In this document: positions 20,488 to 31,717 of the stretch, one piece after another
Position numbering within the stretch: position 1 is the stretch's first letter
Layout of the letters: the number at the start of each line of letters is the position of its first letter
Assembly (NCBI GenBank): GCA_014529385.2
Contig: CM043952.1
Coordinates: 158,255,557 to 158,319,556, forward strand
Length of the DNA: 64,000 nt
DNA from: Adiantum capillus-veneris
Lineage: Eukaryota; Streptophyta; Polypodiopsida; Polypodiales; Pteridaceae
Reading direction: 5' to 3'
Position numbers and translations under genes: made by a program
Notes under the pieces: model-generated
Databases searched by the model: none
Told to the model about the DNA's origin: nothing
Seen by the model: the letters and a program-made list of their open reading frames with translations, nothing else

Positions 20488-22093
20488 TCTACCCAAGGAA
20501 GGGGGGAGTGTTTGTGGACATCCATCATTCACTTGCTTCCCTCTCAACCTTTCTCCCTGACCTCTATATCTCCCAATCTTAGGGAATGTACATATAAAGC
20601 TTTATACTCACAAAAAAAAAAAAAGAGCAAGAGCAATTAGCAAACGAGTATGCACATTAAAAGTCAAAACATTGACTCAGACCTACACATGTCACATTTG
20701 GTACAGTGAAACAGAAACCTATGCCATAAAACACCTTTGATCCTCATCACTTGAGTGATGGAGGGTAGGTAAGATTAGTACGATAGGAGTGTTTCTCTTT
20801 TAGAGTTGAGTGATTAGCAAAGTTCTCTTTTCCCACTGATGTGCCTCCTAGAGGTATTGTTTGTGTTTCATAGTGTGTACATGAGCGTGTTGCTATTGAT
20901 AGGATTTGGACCTTCATGGAACCTTTCTCTCGTTCACACTTCAAATCAAGCGCGACCATCAACACAAACAGGTGTTTCTTATCCATTAGCATTGCCCTTA
21001 TCTTTTTTGCATCTATGATTGTCTGCTTTGGTTGTGATTGGTAGCATAATATTCAGCACATTGGCTTAGTATCAAACATTTAATTCAATGTAATGTTTTG
21101 TCATAATCACTTGTCTAGGTTTAAAAATCAAGCAGTCCGACTAAGCTAGTTTGACCAAGTTAGGTGTTAGAGATCTTCTCTTAATACCATGGGGAATGCC
21201 TTCCTAATAATCAATGGTTACTTAGGTTCTTAATCCGATTTAGGCAGCATTGTATGAAATGTACTAGGGCTTTCTAGTGGGCTTAACCCTATTGACCTTT
21301 AGCGTAAGTATTATAAAGGGAGTTTACTAATGTGATGAGCCTGGGGAGGGTAACAGTGTTATATGACCCCCCAAAGTTACAAAATTAAAATGATGAAAAT
21401 GAACAAACAAAAAATCAAAGTGCCACAATGTAAAATTTTAAGCTGGAAGAGAAATCTCAGCTTGATTTGGTACTTCACTCACATGTATTGCCTATGGTAC
21501 CAGAGCCCTAGAGGTTCCCAGTGTGGGCGCTTTTCCTTGAAAAGCAAAAAACCCAAGGCATACAAAATAAGCACACACATCATAATTGAATCACTGTGAA
21601 AAGACCTTGGGGGGTCAAAGAAAAAGTAATCAGTCAGGCGATGATTTCATGAGAAATTCCTTTTATGGTAGCTTAACTACAAGGTTTTCTAGATATAGCC
21701 TCTAGTCAGCCCTTGAACATGAATACTTGGCTCTCGCGATTAAACAACTTAATTGACCACAGAAAGTTAAGAAGCTTACCCATGGTATTAATGTTCGATC
21801 TCTAGTGCTTTTTGACCGTCAAATTAGCGATCCCAGACTTGTTTAATTTTTTACCTTTACATCTGTTTATGCATTTGATTACATTGCAATTTAATGTTCA
21901 TTGCTAACAAATTGTTTGACCAATCAATGTGTCTACCTAAAACTGCATATGCTTTTTAAGAGAATGCAATTACTGTGCCAATGTTGTTTGATTTTGCAGT
22001 GACTGAAGAAGGCTAAGGACATTCATCTCAAATGCTCTTCCACCTCGACGAACCAGCTTCAACTCAATAGCTTCCGAGGACGGAATCTACATC
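20488..22093 (+). other. Non-coding 3' interior of element C
   Basis: 1.6 kb with no long ORF and no RT, RNase H or integrase motif in any frame I read. It carries a purine-rich aggaaggggggag stretch near 20498 that resembles the PPT before the 3' LTR, possibly a duplicated central purine tract. Confidence 0.7.
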
Positions 22094-22106
22094 AGGAAGG
22101 GGGGCA
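22094..22106 (+). other. Polypurine tract of element C
   Basis: aggaaggggggca directly before the 3' LTR start TGTTAACC; the expected plus-strand primer. Confidence 0.85.
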
Positions 22107-22397
22107 TGTTAACCCTCACGGCACACGGACACCCTGTGATCTATAAACGTTGTATTATTTAGAGTCAGGTACCGGGCTTGTCGGACCAATAGGGAAAGGT
22201 AGAGTGATCGCCGATGAGAGGCGCACTTTAACTTGGACATTCAAGGGATTAGTTGGTTAAGCATGGGCTCCCAAGTGTGAATGGGGTGAGCTCCTATAAA
22301 AGCCAACTAAACCTAATTTTTACTCATTCTCTCATTTGTGCAATTGAAGAGTGCTCTTGCTCCATCTCCATCTCCATCTTCTTCTTCTTCACCTCCT

Positions 22398-22449
<52 letters not shown>

Positions 22450-22692
22450 TGTGTGCGATCGAGCATTACGAAGGCACGACGGCGGCGAAGCGGTTGAGCG
22501 CGGCACGACTGCAGCTTCTTCTTCATCGCGGCGAGGAATCCACCACGAAGGCGAGCGTAGAGCGGTGAGTGACACACCCTTTGTTTTCTTGAGCTTGCTA
22601 GTTTAGGCTTGTTGTGTGCTTGGAGCCGTTTGTGGCTCGCATACGGTGTATTGGCAAGTCCCTTGCTTCGACAGTGCGGCAAGGAGCGCACA
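22107..22692 (+). repeat. 3' LTR of element C (586 bp)
   Basis: Partner of 14090-14667. The GA part of the GT/GA tract is longer by about 8 bp. Followed by the CCTAA duplication. Confidence 0.93.
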
Positions 22693-22697
22693 CCTAA

Positions 22698-23541
22698 TAT
22701 GGTGTTGTCTCTCACATTTTAAAAGGTTTTTTTCACATTATTATGCGGGTGGAAACCTTACAGAGGGCATGGATAGCATGTATAAATACCTACTGTATAC
22801 CCGAGACCTGATACAACTTACTAGATATGGGTCTAGAGACCTGGGTATGAATATGGGAATCATTGCTATTTAAATTTTACCTTGGGGTGATGTAGTCTGT
22901 CTGACCGGGCTTTTAAATTGGTGAAAACCACTTATTCTGGAAATGATACTCGAGATTTGTTTGTTTAACCAACCATTTAGAATTAAAACAAGTTATTAAC
23001 TCCTGAGACTTATTATGGTTTGGAGAGTTTTCCCAAAAAAAAAAAATCATATACTCACAGTATAGAAAGGTGTTTTACACTAAGGAAATGCTAAACCCTA
23101 AGGTCATGCTAGCAGATTAAAAATACCTACTGGGTGTATATACCTGACACCGTATTTAATCGCGTCTAGTGAAAAAAACTGGGCTTTTTATGGGAATATA
23201 TGCTATACCATTGTGGAGGTGACTGTTCGACTTGGCTTCACATTATTTGGTCTCAGTACAAATCCTTAAATTTCTGTAAGCGTGGCTTATGGTCCTTCTT
23301 GCATCCTTTGCACGCCACCGCTTAGGTTTTTGTGGAAAGGCCGATGATGACAGACTTCCCTGCCATTTTTTCTTGAGCAGTAGGTGCTGATATTGTGGAA
23401 TCTTACCTGCTAAACCTCTGGATTCTGCCTCCGGGTCTTAGGCTATGGGGGATACTGGTGTACGTGCCTGGAATGACGTCCTCAATTGGGGGCTTAACCG
23501 GTCCAACTCAACTGTCGCGTCTGCTGTAGAGGAGCATGAAC
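22698..23541. other. Unassigned sequence upstream of P2
   Basis: Right-hand continuation of the locus split by element C. The plus strand is T/G-rich and no ORF is convincing. It may be older P-family or other repeat sequence. Confidence 0.4.
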
Positions 23542-23581
23542 TATTTAAACTTGACTTCTAAAGGTGAGTTATCATACTCAC
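23542..23581 (+). promoter_or_regulatory. TATA-like box and 5' hairpin of P2
   Basis: TATTTAAA at 23542-23549, then a hairpin with stem GTGAGT (23564-23569) pairing ACTCAC (23576-23581), followed by aTAGCT. P3 has TATATAAAG and a hairpin at the matching place, with stem GTGAGGG/CCCTCAC followed by tTAGCT. Confidence 0.5.
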
Positions 23582-23723
23582 ATAGCTGCGTCTCTGTTAT
23601 CATTTTCCTGCGTGTGTTAGTTCAAAAACTTTGTGTATTCCATCTACTGGTGGCTGTGGCTCAAACATGCCGAGAAAATCGGAGAAAGCCAGTGTGGAGG
23701 CGTCATCGTCTCCGAATCTTCAG

Positions 23724-26700
23724 GTTAACAGAAATTCTCTGTCTTGCGCTAAGGAATTTCTTTATACACTATGTAGCTTTGCTGAGACAGTTTTTTGGGA
23801 ATTTTTTTTAAAAAAACTTGTTAAATAATCTCCGGATACTGAGCTGTCATGTGAATGGTGTATGAGGAGATATAAGATTGGCTTGCTTTGTCATCAATGC
23901 AAGTTATGGTTTTGCTTTAACTATTGTAGTATGGGTCTGTGAAATCAGTGTATGGGGAAAGAAAAATCTGGTTTTTTATATCGTTTTCCGAGGGGATTAG
24001 TCTGAAACTGTCGGATATGGAATAAAATGACTTGAGCATATATAATGGCATGTTTATAGAGCGGACTACATTGGAAAAAGTAAAGTTAAGCTGGGTTTGA
24101 TCAACTAGTTGATGTATGTCTCGCTGGTCTTTACATAGAGCCAAAAATTCACAAAGATCTAAAAAATAATAAGCTAAAAATAGTGTGCTTATAATGTTAG
24201 AAACTTATGTCTGCTGTAAAAACTAAGGAGTCGGAGTACAGTTATTTACATGAGCTGACCTCAGACTGAATAGACTCAGATTACAGGTATCGAATTTTGG
24301 AATGAAGAAACTTTGAATAAATTAAAGGATGTTTTCTGATTTACTATTGGATACTCACCTTTTTCTTGTGTCAAAATGAAATTATCTCTTACTCTAGAGA
24401 CTGGAAAGTGTTATCCGTTTGACTGATGGTGTTTGTTTTCATAAAATAAACAAAAAAATACATATATATAACCTGGCTCTGGAATCTGACTCTTACTGGT
24501 AAGGGAAGAAGTGTGGATGGCTCAAGTTAAACTTAGAATTACCTCCTAATCTTCAGGTTAATAAGATTTTTTTAATTCCGATATTTTGCCTAAAAAAAAC
24601 CAGGTAAGTAGATGGTTTTTTCTTGCTTCGATGACTGTTCTTAAAAAATTCATAGAGAGAAAAGTATATGGAATGGGGTTTTGCTTCGACTAAAGATGTG
24701 TTTTTGCTATGTAAAGTACTGGGAGACTGGCTCCGAAACATAGCTCTTCTTGGCATGAAGAAAGCGTTAAAATAAACCAGTATCTACTGAGTAATGTTTG
24801 ATGGAAATGAAATTAAAAAAAGGGGGGGAGACTGTTTAGTTGGTTTTTTTGTGTGTGTCCTATATAATTTTTTTAATAAAAAAAGCAGATTGCCAAGTGT
24901 ATGTCTTATCCTTTGACTGCATAAAAAAGAGGATAAAGGACATTAAGGGTATATAATGTTGACTCTGGTAATATTTTTTCTCAAATGGGTAATGTACTCA
25001 TGAACGGTGTACTGCAGATCTGAGAATAACCTGTCTTACACTAAAAGAATGAGATATTTGTAAGTAGTTGGATAAGTTTGGTGACTTTGGTGAGGTAATT
25101 TCGGAAAAAGGACTTACCCGGAATTGAATCTGTTACTAAAATCTGGTGCCTATTTTAGTAAAAACTACTTGAGAGGATTCAGAGGTCATTCAAAACTGTT
25201 TTTTTTGGAAATAGTGGCCAATCATATTATTTTACAGTAGGGTATGATAGGTTTTGCATACCCGATTATAAGATTAAATGAGGTTTTTTTAACTCAACTT
25301 TTTTACAAGTAAGATTGATCTTTTTTACCGGTAGCCTATTGTACTAAAGCGGCTAAAAAGGTTATTCTGTGTACTGGCTTTGGGTATGGTGCCCTTGATG
25401 TTGACTTCACATACCGAACTAAAGGTTAAATAAAATGCAAGTTTTCAGCATTGTCATACACTATAAGAATAGAGGTAGGTTCTGATTAACCTATCACTTA
25501 GTTCAAAGAGGTGACAGATTTCTGATGGTAGAAGTTCCGTCGAACCTTGGCTTCTCAATTCCTTTTTAGCTTCTTCTGCTGGCTTCTTTTTCTCATTTAA
25601 AGTATATAGGCACTTGGCCTTACCTAACATCTTACTAGTAAGTTTGATCTCGATACCACAAGGTAAAACATATAGTGACCTTAAGTGGATCCTGGCTGGT
25701 TAAATCTGATGTTTTTTATAGCAAAAGTTTTTTTTGAATTTAACTAAAATGATACTCTGAATTTACAGATTACTTCAGTGTTACTACCCTAACTTCTGAT
25801 AGTTGATAGGAAGGAATGCATGATATGGTGTTGAGCATGGCATACAGTTCCCTCTATCTGGGCATAACCTGAGATTGGTAATTTTTTTTTTTCGGACCGA
25901 GTCTAAGTTGGCTCACTATGACTAAGTGGTCCAATATATTGTAGTATACATTTTGTTAGCTGGCATATGGCAGCAGTAGGAATGAAATAACATGAAAGTA
26001 AGGAACTTTGGGAATAATGGTTATGATTTTTCTGTAAAGAAGGGGTATCTCCGCTAGGTAATAAGTGGTAAAAACTAAAAGTACTTTGGGGGATATCTCA
26101 GCCTGATTATAAAATAAGTCCCGAATAAGAGGCTATATTACAAATGTTGTTGATAGACAAGGTAGTGGGTATTTTTTCAAATAGAATAATCTAGTTAAGG
26201 ATGAAGTTCTGGAAATTTGTTTTGCTACTTAAAATTTTTTTAAGATTAGAGGAAAAATACAACAGAATTTATGGTTGCTCTATGGGGTTGGATACCGTCT
26301 GTATTAGATTGGCTGAGAAGCCAAGGATCTTCGTTCTTACCATTTTATTTTAAATCAAATATTCAAGTTAAGGACTATGTTTTTTTTATGGTGACATGGA
26401 TAACAACTGGGATGCCCAACATCACCTGCGTACAGTAATGTGCTAACGAACTGTTTTCTTGTGGCTATGGGTGCAGGTGAGGGCTACCTTCCTTGATTAA
26501 AACGTCCAGTTCTTAACAAATGGTGGATCTCTTAGTGTGATACAAGATTTCCCAGACTTTGGGTTTAAGGATACTTGAGCTGTATTTTGTTATCTTCATT
26601 ACCTTGTACATAATTTATTTTCAACTGCAAATAAATTACTGTGCAAAGCCACTGTACTTTTCTAGAATTGTTGTCTGTGAACAATTAGTGTTCGTTTGCG

Positions 26701-26979
26701 TATAATTTTATAGATTTAGAACTGCCACACACACAATAAACGCAAAAGAGAGATTGACTTAACAGTTTTTCTCTCTCAGACAATGACTCTAGAAACTTTT
26801 GCCTATTATAGTATAAAGTTTATACTCTAATAGGCAGGGGTGCTATCACACAGTCTCTGTGGTTTTCTTTACCCTACTGGTGAAAAGGTTGATAGTACTA
26901 CCATTCCACTTTATATTCATGCTTCTTACTTTACTTTAAAATACTATCATTTACATAATCTATTACTTCTGTTGACCAG
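23724..26979 (+). other. Intron 1 of P2 (inferred)
   Basis: T/G-rich, no ORF of note. Donor CAG|GTTAAC, acceptor TTGACCAG|GTC. A site reading TGCAG|GTGAGG at 26472-26482 has branch-point-like ctaac and pyrimidine sequence before it and a donor directly after it. P3 has the same arrangement at 57360-57370. P3's intron 1 is shorter (about 1.9 kb). Confidence 0.5.
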
Positions 26980-27150
26980 GTCGTGGGAAAGCTCACTGCA
27001 AGAATGAAAGTATGCTCTGACCCTGAAAAAAGAGCTCTGATTTCAGAGAAATTACATCTAGCTAAAGAAATAGAAAAGACCTTCCCTTGTATCTCTCATA
27101 GGACTAGGCCTTATCTTCATAGGGCTATAAAATTGAAAAATTGTAACACT

Positions 27151-27214
27151 GTGTATTAGATCTTCGGGTCTATGCTCTTAGACTATGGAATTCTAACTAA
27201 TGATAATTTTGCAG
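27151..27214 (+). other. Intron 2 of P2 (64 nt, inferred)
   Basis: Donor ACT|GTGTAT, branch-like ctaactaat, acceptor TTTTGCAG|ATT. In P3 the donor is the stronger ACT|GTAAGT but the acceptor reads TTGCAA, which would abolish splicing there. Confidence 0.55.
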
Positions 27215-28167
27215 ATTGTTCCTCTTTCCCAAGGACTGGCTCTTCCTGTGGAACCCCTTTCCCTAGCCTTGCTTGTTGTACTAAAATGTATACAAGATAG
27301 AGAAGCTTCTACCCTAATTTATGTTGCTTCAAAGGAGTCTAGTCTATCTCTTGTCCAACTGATTTCATTTGACCTATGGGTTAAAGTACTAGCTCTTCTT
27401 GTAAAAAATAAATCGGATGGTATCAACCTTTTGATGGAATTTACTTCAAATCTGGCTGGACTTTCCAAAGCACACATTCAAGACTTAGCGTCTTTTTCTT
27501 CCAAAGGTTTAGAACAGTCGAATCTTCTTAGAAAATTTTGTGGGCTTAGTCCTATCTTTGTTACTGCTCCCTCTACGCCTATTGTCCCTCCTCCGAATAG
27601 TCTCTTTTGTAGAGATGCACTTGCTTTAGAAGCTGTAAAGGAATTTCAAAAAGACCTTTGTTCACTCAGTGAAGCCTCGCTTTTGGACATGGTACCGAAA
27701 GTCTCGAGGGCCTTTCCTTTTTTACCATCCCGACAAGTTGAGGTAGAATCCTTGGGAGTCGAGCATAGGTTGTGGTTGTTTCCAAATAAAGGATTTCTTG
27801 CACCCATATCCATGGAAACCTGGGTCTTCCTTGTCAACTTGGCCCCTGCTACTATTGACGAATGCAAACTTAAAGTTCTAAAAGGGATCCAGCTCTTGGA
27901 CAAAGGGGATCTGATTAAAGCTCCTTTCAATATGAGTTTCCTTGATGACAAAAAATGTAGTTTGAATATAGGGCTATATGCAAGGACTAAAGGAGTAATG
28001 ACCTTTAGCAAAAGCAATGCTGATTACTACACCGAGACAGTGTGGAATGTGTTCAGGCCTTACCTTAAGTGTGCTTGCAGATTCTTGGACCCCAAAGCCT
28101 CTTGCGAGTCAAGTATTATTTGGTTTGACCATGCTATTTGGTATGCCCTCAACAATCTACCTAGTTG

Positions 28168-29333
28168 AGATACGTCTAGGGGACAATGACATTGTACATA
28201 CTCTTATAAAGTATGCGTACAATGACATTGTACATACTTCTATGGGGAAAGCACCTTTCAAGGTTAAAATGGGAAAATCCAAAAGTCCCTTACTACTAAA
28301 GTACATGGGAAGATCTTCGTTGCTGATAAATATACAAGGCAACAAGGGTTGCAGCTAATAAGCACAAAAGAGCCTTACCCTTTAAGGAAAATGATTGGGT
28401 GTTGCTAAAGTTTCTCAAGGCTCATCTAAGGCATACTACGGGCAAGAATCTACGAGCCACCAAGAGTATTATGCTAAACTAGCAAAAAGATACTATGGTC
28501 CTTTCTTTTTAAATTCTTAAGCCAATCAATGAGATGGATTATCGATTAAAGTTGTCCAATCATTGGCTCATTCACACAGCTAACCATGTGAGCCTACTCA
28601 AGCCTTACAAAGGAGAGCCACAAAAAGAACCAGTAATTGAGGACCCGCCAGAGATTGAAGATCAAGAAGAGGTGTTGCAGCTCGAATCTATTCTTTGACA
28701 CGAAGACAAGGTACTAAGAAACGGTAATATTATCCAATGATATCGTGTTAAGTTTAAGAACTATTCTTTTAAAGATGCTACATGGATGCAAGGAACCTAG
28801 CTTAAGAATAATATGAACCTTGTCAATGCTTACAATGCTACACTAGAGTAAGCAAATGAAAATGCATTTTAAATGAACAATGTGTTTGTCTTATAAGACT
28901 CATTCTCTTTCTTTTATTGTGTACAAAATTTAAGAAGTATGCATGCTTAGGATCATGTTTGTGGTGACGACGTCTCCCAAACACCAACTGGAACTTGTCA
29001 CTCTACTTTGGAAGTATGATATGGACTAAAGAGCAGACATGCTTGCGGCAGCTAAGTCTCTCGAGCACCAAATGGATTAGTCATCCATTTTGGAATGATG
29101 TTGTAGAGTGAAAAGGGATCCTCTACCTGCTAAGAAACATGGACTAATGACTAGGCTTTTTCTTCTCTACCTCGTAGTCGAGGACGACTATGATTTCAAG
29201 AGAGAGGTATTGCCATAAAATATCGTATCTAGATTTACCAAATGATTTTCTCATATTAAATTGATCATTTAATATAGGAAGATAAAAGGGGAACAAGAGT
29301 TAGGATATAGATATATGCTTCTAGACCTACCTT
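28168..29333 (+). mobile_element. Chromovirus 3' fragment inside P2
   Basis: Contains the integrase C-terminal region, chromodomain, 3' untranslated sequence and the first 91 bp of an LTR (29243-29333) that matches the outer end of LTR B in opposite orientation. Both ends are broken: no TG/CA terminus at the left, LTR truncated at the right. Compared with P1, about 30 bp of ORF1 are missing at the join, so this is a replacement rather than a clean insertion. Confidence 0.75.
28245..28855 (+). pseudogene. Integrase C-terminus and chromodomain remnant
   Basis: Frames with several stops read GKAPFKVKMGK, KRALPFKENDWVLLKFLKAH, LSNHWLIHTANHVSLLKPYK and then a chromodomain, EEVLQLESIL, YRVKFKNYSFKDATWM. 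This order is typical of plant chromoviruses, where the chromodomain directs integration toward heterochromatin. Frameshifts and stops rule out function. It is probably the missing 3' part of the element B family. Confidence 0.7.
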
Positions 29334-29702
29334 TCCCTCTTTTTTCTTGGCTTGGTGGTCAAGCGAAAGATCTGGTCTTAGCTCAAATTGCCTTTATTTA
29401 GTATAGAGCAATTATGCGTGACACCCTTGAAGAGCTTGGATCTGATGGATGTGGGACTTTGCTTACCACTTATGGCGGCTTTAAAGGTATCAAAAGTATA
29501 GTTAGCCAAATTAAACCGAATATTGAAGAAGATGAATCTCAAGTTTCCAAACGTCCTAATACTCTTGTCTCTCCAGCGGCATCTTACAACTCTTTCCTAA
29601 CCCCCTCTTCGAGTGATTCTGTGTTTGGAAGAGGGAAAGGTAGAAGTTTTGTGAGAGGTAGGGGTAGAAACCTACCAGTCAGAAACCTTTTGGATATGTA
29701 AT

Positions 29703-30634
29703 ATGCAGGATCGATGGGTTGCTTGCGGAAGACGATACCTACCTCCAAAGGAAGAAGTGTGTAGTAAGATTTTCACACATTTCTTGTTTACAAGCAAAAT
29801 TTTGGATTTCTTTACTCCCCAAGCTATCTTTGCAGAATGTTTTGGACATATTTTTGGGTCAAATGTATTATTGAAAGATGTGATGATTGGTTAAAAATAC
29901 TCGCCGCCTATTAAGAATCTTTTTTATTCCATTACGTTTCTCCATAATAATGAGATACCTATTTGCTCTTGTCATCTTTTTAAAAAATTATGTAAAAACT
30001 TCACTGAATTTGGTTTACATGTTTGTACATCTAACTTAGAAATCGTTTCGGATCCTCAAGTAAGGAGTCTATTGAGTAATGGCTTAAATCATATTCCTCC
30101 CTTTCCGCTAAATCCTCAAAGTGCCTTATCTGCACTACTTGAATGCCTGGCCGACTTGGCCTTAAAACTCCAACTGGAGGAGGAAGTTCACTTCCAACTT
30201 ACATCAACTCTCAAAAGAATTTTTTGGAAAAAGATCAGTCTTTTGCCACAAGTATGGCTAAACACTGATACTACTTGGCTTACACAAAAAATGAAGACCT
30301 CTATCTTTGATATTAAAAAGAAATGGCTCATTATTGGCCTAGATAAAGCGTCAAACACTGCATCCGTTATATGTAAAAAATTGGCCTTTGAGGCGGCCAG
30401 TTCAAGACTTAATAGTAATGACTTTAGTAAACTTGATAACTCTCCGCTATATGTAGCTACAACATTGAACAAGGAATTATGAGGACTCGGCTATAGTTCT
30501 GAATCTCTAAAAATTCCGGTACTCTTCCCAGCATATAAAAATCATAAGCATAAATTTAGATGGATTTCTGACGCTTCAAATTTCCTGTTCTCTTGTGTTA
30601 GAAATGATATCACCCACCGCTTAAATTTGCTTAA
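29703..30634 (+). pseudogene. RT ORF2 of P2, N-terminal part only
   Basis: Same frame as P1 ORF2. ATG at 29703, one base after the ORF1 stop. Stops: TAA at 29892-29894 (TGG in P1) and TGA at 30480-30482 (shared with P1). The position that is TAA in P1 (10121) is CAA here. It contains the IIGLDKASNTASV motif and FRWISDAS, then loses similarity near 30628, before motif A. No catalytic core. Confidence 0.75.
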
Positions 30635-30642
30635 ATGATGGA

Positions 30643-30665
30643 GGGGGGGGGGGGGGGGGGGGGGG
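30643..30665. repeat. Poly-G run of 23
   Basis: Uninterrupted G homopolymer at the broken 3' end of P2. It could form G-quadruplex structure or be an assembly-sensitive spot. Confidence 0.9.
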
Positions 30666-31250
30666 TCAAGTTCCCCGGGTTGATTACTTGTAACGAATGG
30701 TCACCGGTGTGCACTAGAACTCCAATGAGTTTTGAAAAAGTTTTTTTTATCAGGTCACACATTAGATTTTGCATCAAGGAAATCATAGATAAGGGTCGAT
30801 TTGGAGTAGGTCAAGGGATGATTTACACTAGCTTTGGATGGGTCAAAATTGGACTAGTAGCGAGAGTGCAGCCTGATCGAGCACATAGTTTTAAATTCAG
30901 AGTAAAACACATTGAGGGTACATCTAGTTATCAAGAGAAGTAGTTCCTTACACATTGAGGGTACATCTAGTTATCAACAGAAGTGGTTCCTTAGTATGTT
31001 GTCAGTAACTCTGCTACACACTCTTTGACTAGTTTTACTCAGTTAGGTCATGAGAGACCTAAATTCTATATGTAAGATAGGGGTATGATAGTTTTCTTCA
31101 TTGATTTTTGTATAAGCGTAGAAAGGGGGTCATATTTCATAATATGAGTCGTATATAGGGGTTTTATCAAAGTTGTCCATTCGCACAGGTGGTGTCCTGC
31201 ATATTGTATATAGACTGAATCCCTTGCGATATTCATTTGTACCTTGCGCG

Positions 31251-31291
<41 letters not shown>

Positions 31292-31395
31292 TGAATGGTA
31301 CACACTCATACACCCATTTCTGCAGAGGTTTTTTTCTCTTACTATTGGATCGCATCGTTGTGATTGCAACACACACACACACACACACACACACA
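30666..31395. other. Unassigned sequence with small duplication and CA tracts
   Basis: An open plus-strand frame to 30943 (RFCIKEIIDKGRFGVGQGM, KFRVKHIEGTSSYQ) is unrecognised. A 44-bp direct duplication spans about 30908-30995. CA tracts lie at about 31258-31289 and 31370-31395. Confidence 0.5.
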
Positions 31396-31474
31396 CTTAT
31401 CTAGCTGGCAAGTTTTTGGCTAACCCTTGGCTGATAGCTCCCCTTCTGGTGTGCTAATCTAGAGCTGCTATTCT

Positions 31475-31717
31475 TTAGAAAAATTTCACCGAGTCTCTAG
31501 AGAAGACCACAGGTTTTGAATCCACCTCATCAATAATACGACGGGAAGGCATCCCTGGTTGATCTTTGTATGAAGGTATCCTTGGTTGACCTCCCTCACC
31601 TTCGTACGGTTCATCAAGCTTTCTGGTGGTTGGATAACAATAGGTAGACATAATTTGCTCACTCCTTACCATGATTGGCATATAGGCTTCAAATGGATTT
31701 TCAGTGGCCCTCTTCAC
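31475..31717 (-). pseudogene. Possible gypsy gag fragment in unit 1
   Basis: An 80-codon minus-strand frame reads FEAYMPIMVRSEQ, YCYPTTRKLDEPYEG, RRIIDEVDSK. The upstream frame has KAPTPPT. Order and wording resemble the linker of element A's Gag (EAPTPP, RYMPMMEAS, YYPLEQQ, RRYEMDERT). Equivalent sequence occurs in unit 2 (about 34640-34890) and unit 3 (about 38110-38370). The match is by eye and weak. Confidence 0.35.

Larger units (their letters stand above)
14090..22692 (+). mobile_element. Young Gag-protease-only gypsy element C
   Basis: LTRs at 14090-14667 and 22107-22692 differ visibly by one substitution (g/t at about 14251/22268) and an 8-bp change in a GT/GA tract. A perfect 5-bp target duplication, CCTAA, lies at 14085-14089 and 22693-22697. 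A tRNA-Asp-type PBS and a purine-rich tract are in place. The interior carries one long Gag-protease ORF and no RT, RNase H or integrase, so C is non-autonomous and would need an enzyme supply in trans. It resembles the terminal-repeat-with-GAG class described in plants. The near-identical LTRs imply a recent insertion. Confidence 0.93.
23667..29701 (+). pseudogene. Spliced ORF1 gene of P2 (gag-like, unknown family)
   Basis: Proposed exons: 23667-23723 (19 codons, MPRKSEKASVEASSSPNLQ), 26980-27150 (57 codons, TARMKVCSDPEKRALISEK region) and 27215 onward. All joins are phase 0 with no stop in exons 1-2. The exon 3 frame reads IVPLSQGLALPVEPLS, then WVKVLAL, LLRKFCGLSPIF, MVPKVSRAFPFLPSRQ, ETWVFLVNL, GLYARTKG, the Cys block KCACRFLDPKASCESS and WFDHAIW up to 28167. 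After the chromovirus fragment it resumes at 29334 (CSWLGGQAK in P1 wording; this copy has visible changes) and ends at the TAA 29699-29701 after an RGRGRN tail. No known domain is recognised. The basic N terminus and RG tail suggest nucleic-acid binding. The insertion makes this copy non-functional. Confidence 0.6.
23542..30634 (+). mobile_element. Penelope-like retroelement copy P2 with introns
   Basis: The longest copy of the family: TATA-like box and hairpin, exon 1, a 3.26-kb intron, exon 2, a 64-nt intron, exon 3/ORF1 and the first part of RT ORF2. It ends after the FRWISDAS motif next to a poly-G run, so the catalytic RT core is missing. A chromovirus fragment splits ORF1 at 28168-29333. 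Exon boundaries were set by comparing P2 with P3: splice signals and reading phase agree in both. Penelope-like elements are known to keep introns when they transpose, which fits. Confidence 0.7.

Noticed and set aside
23917-24144. 75-codon minus ORF inside P2 intron 1
   Set aside because: Composition is plausible but no homologue, conserved partner in P3 or start context is seen; likely chance.
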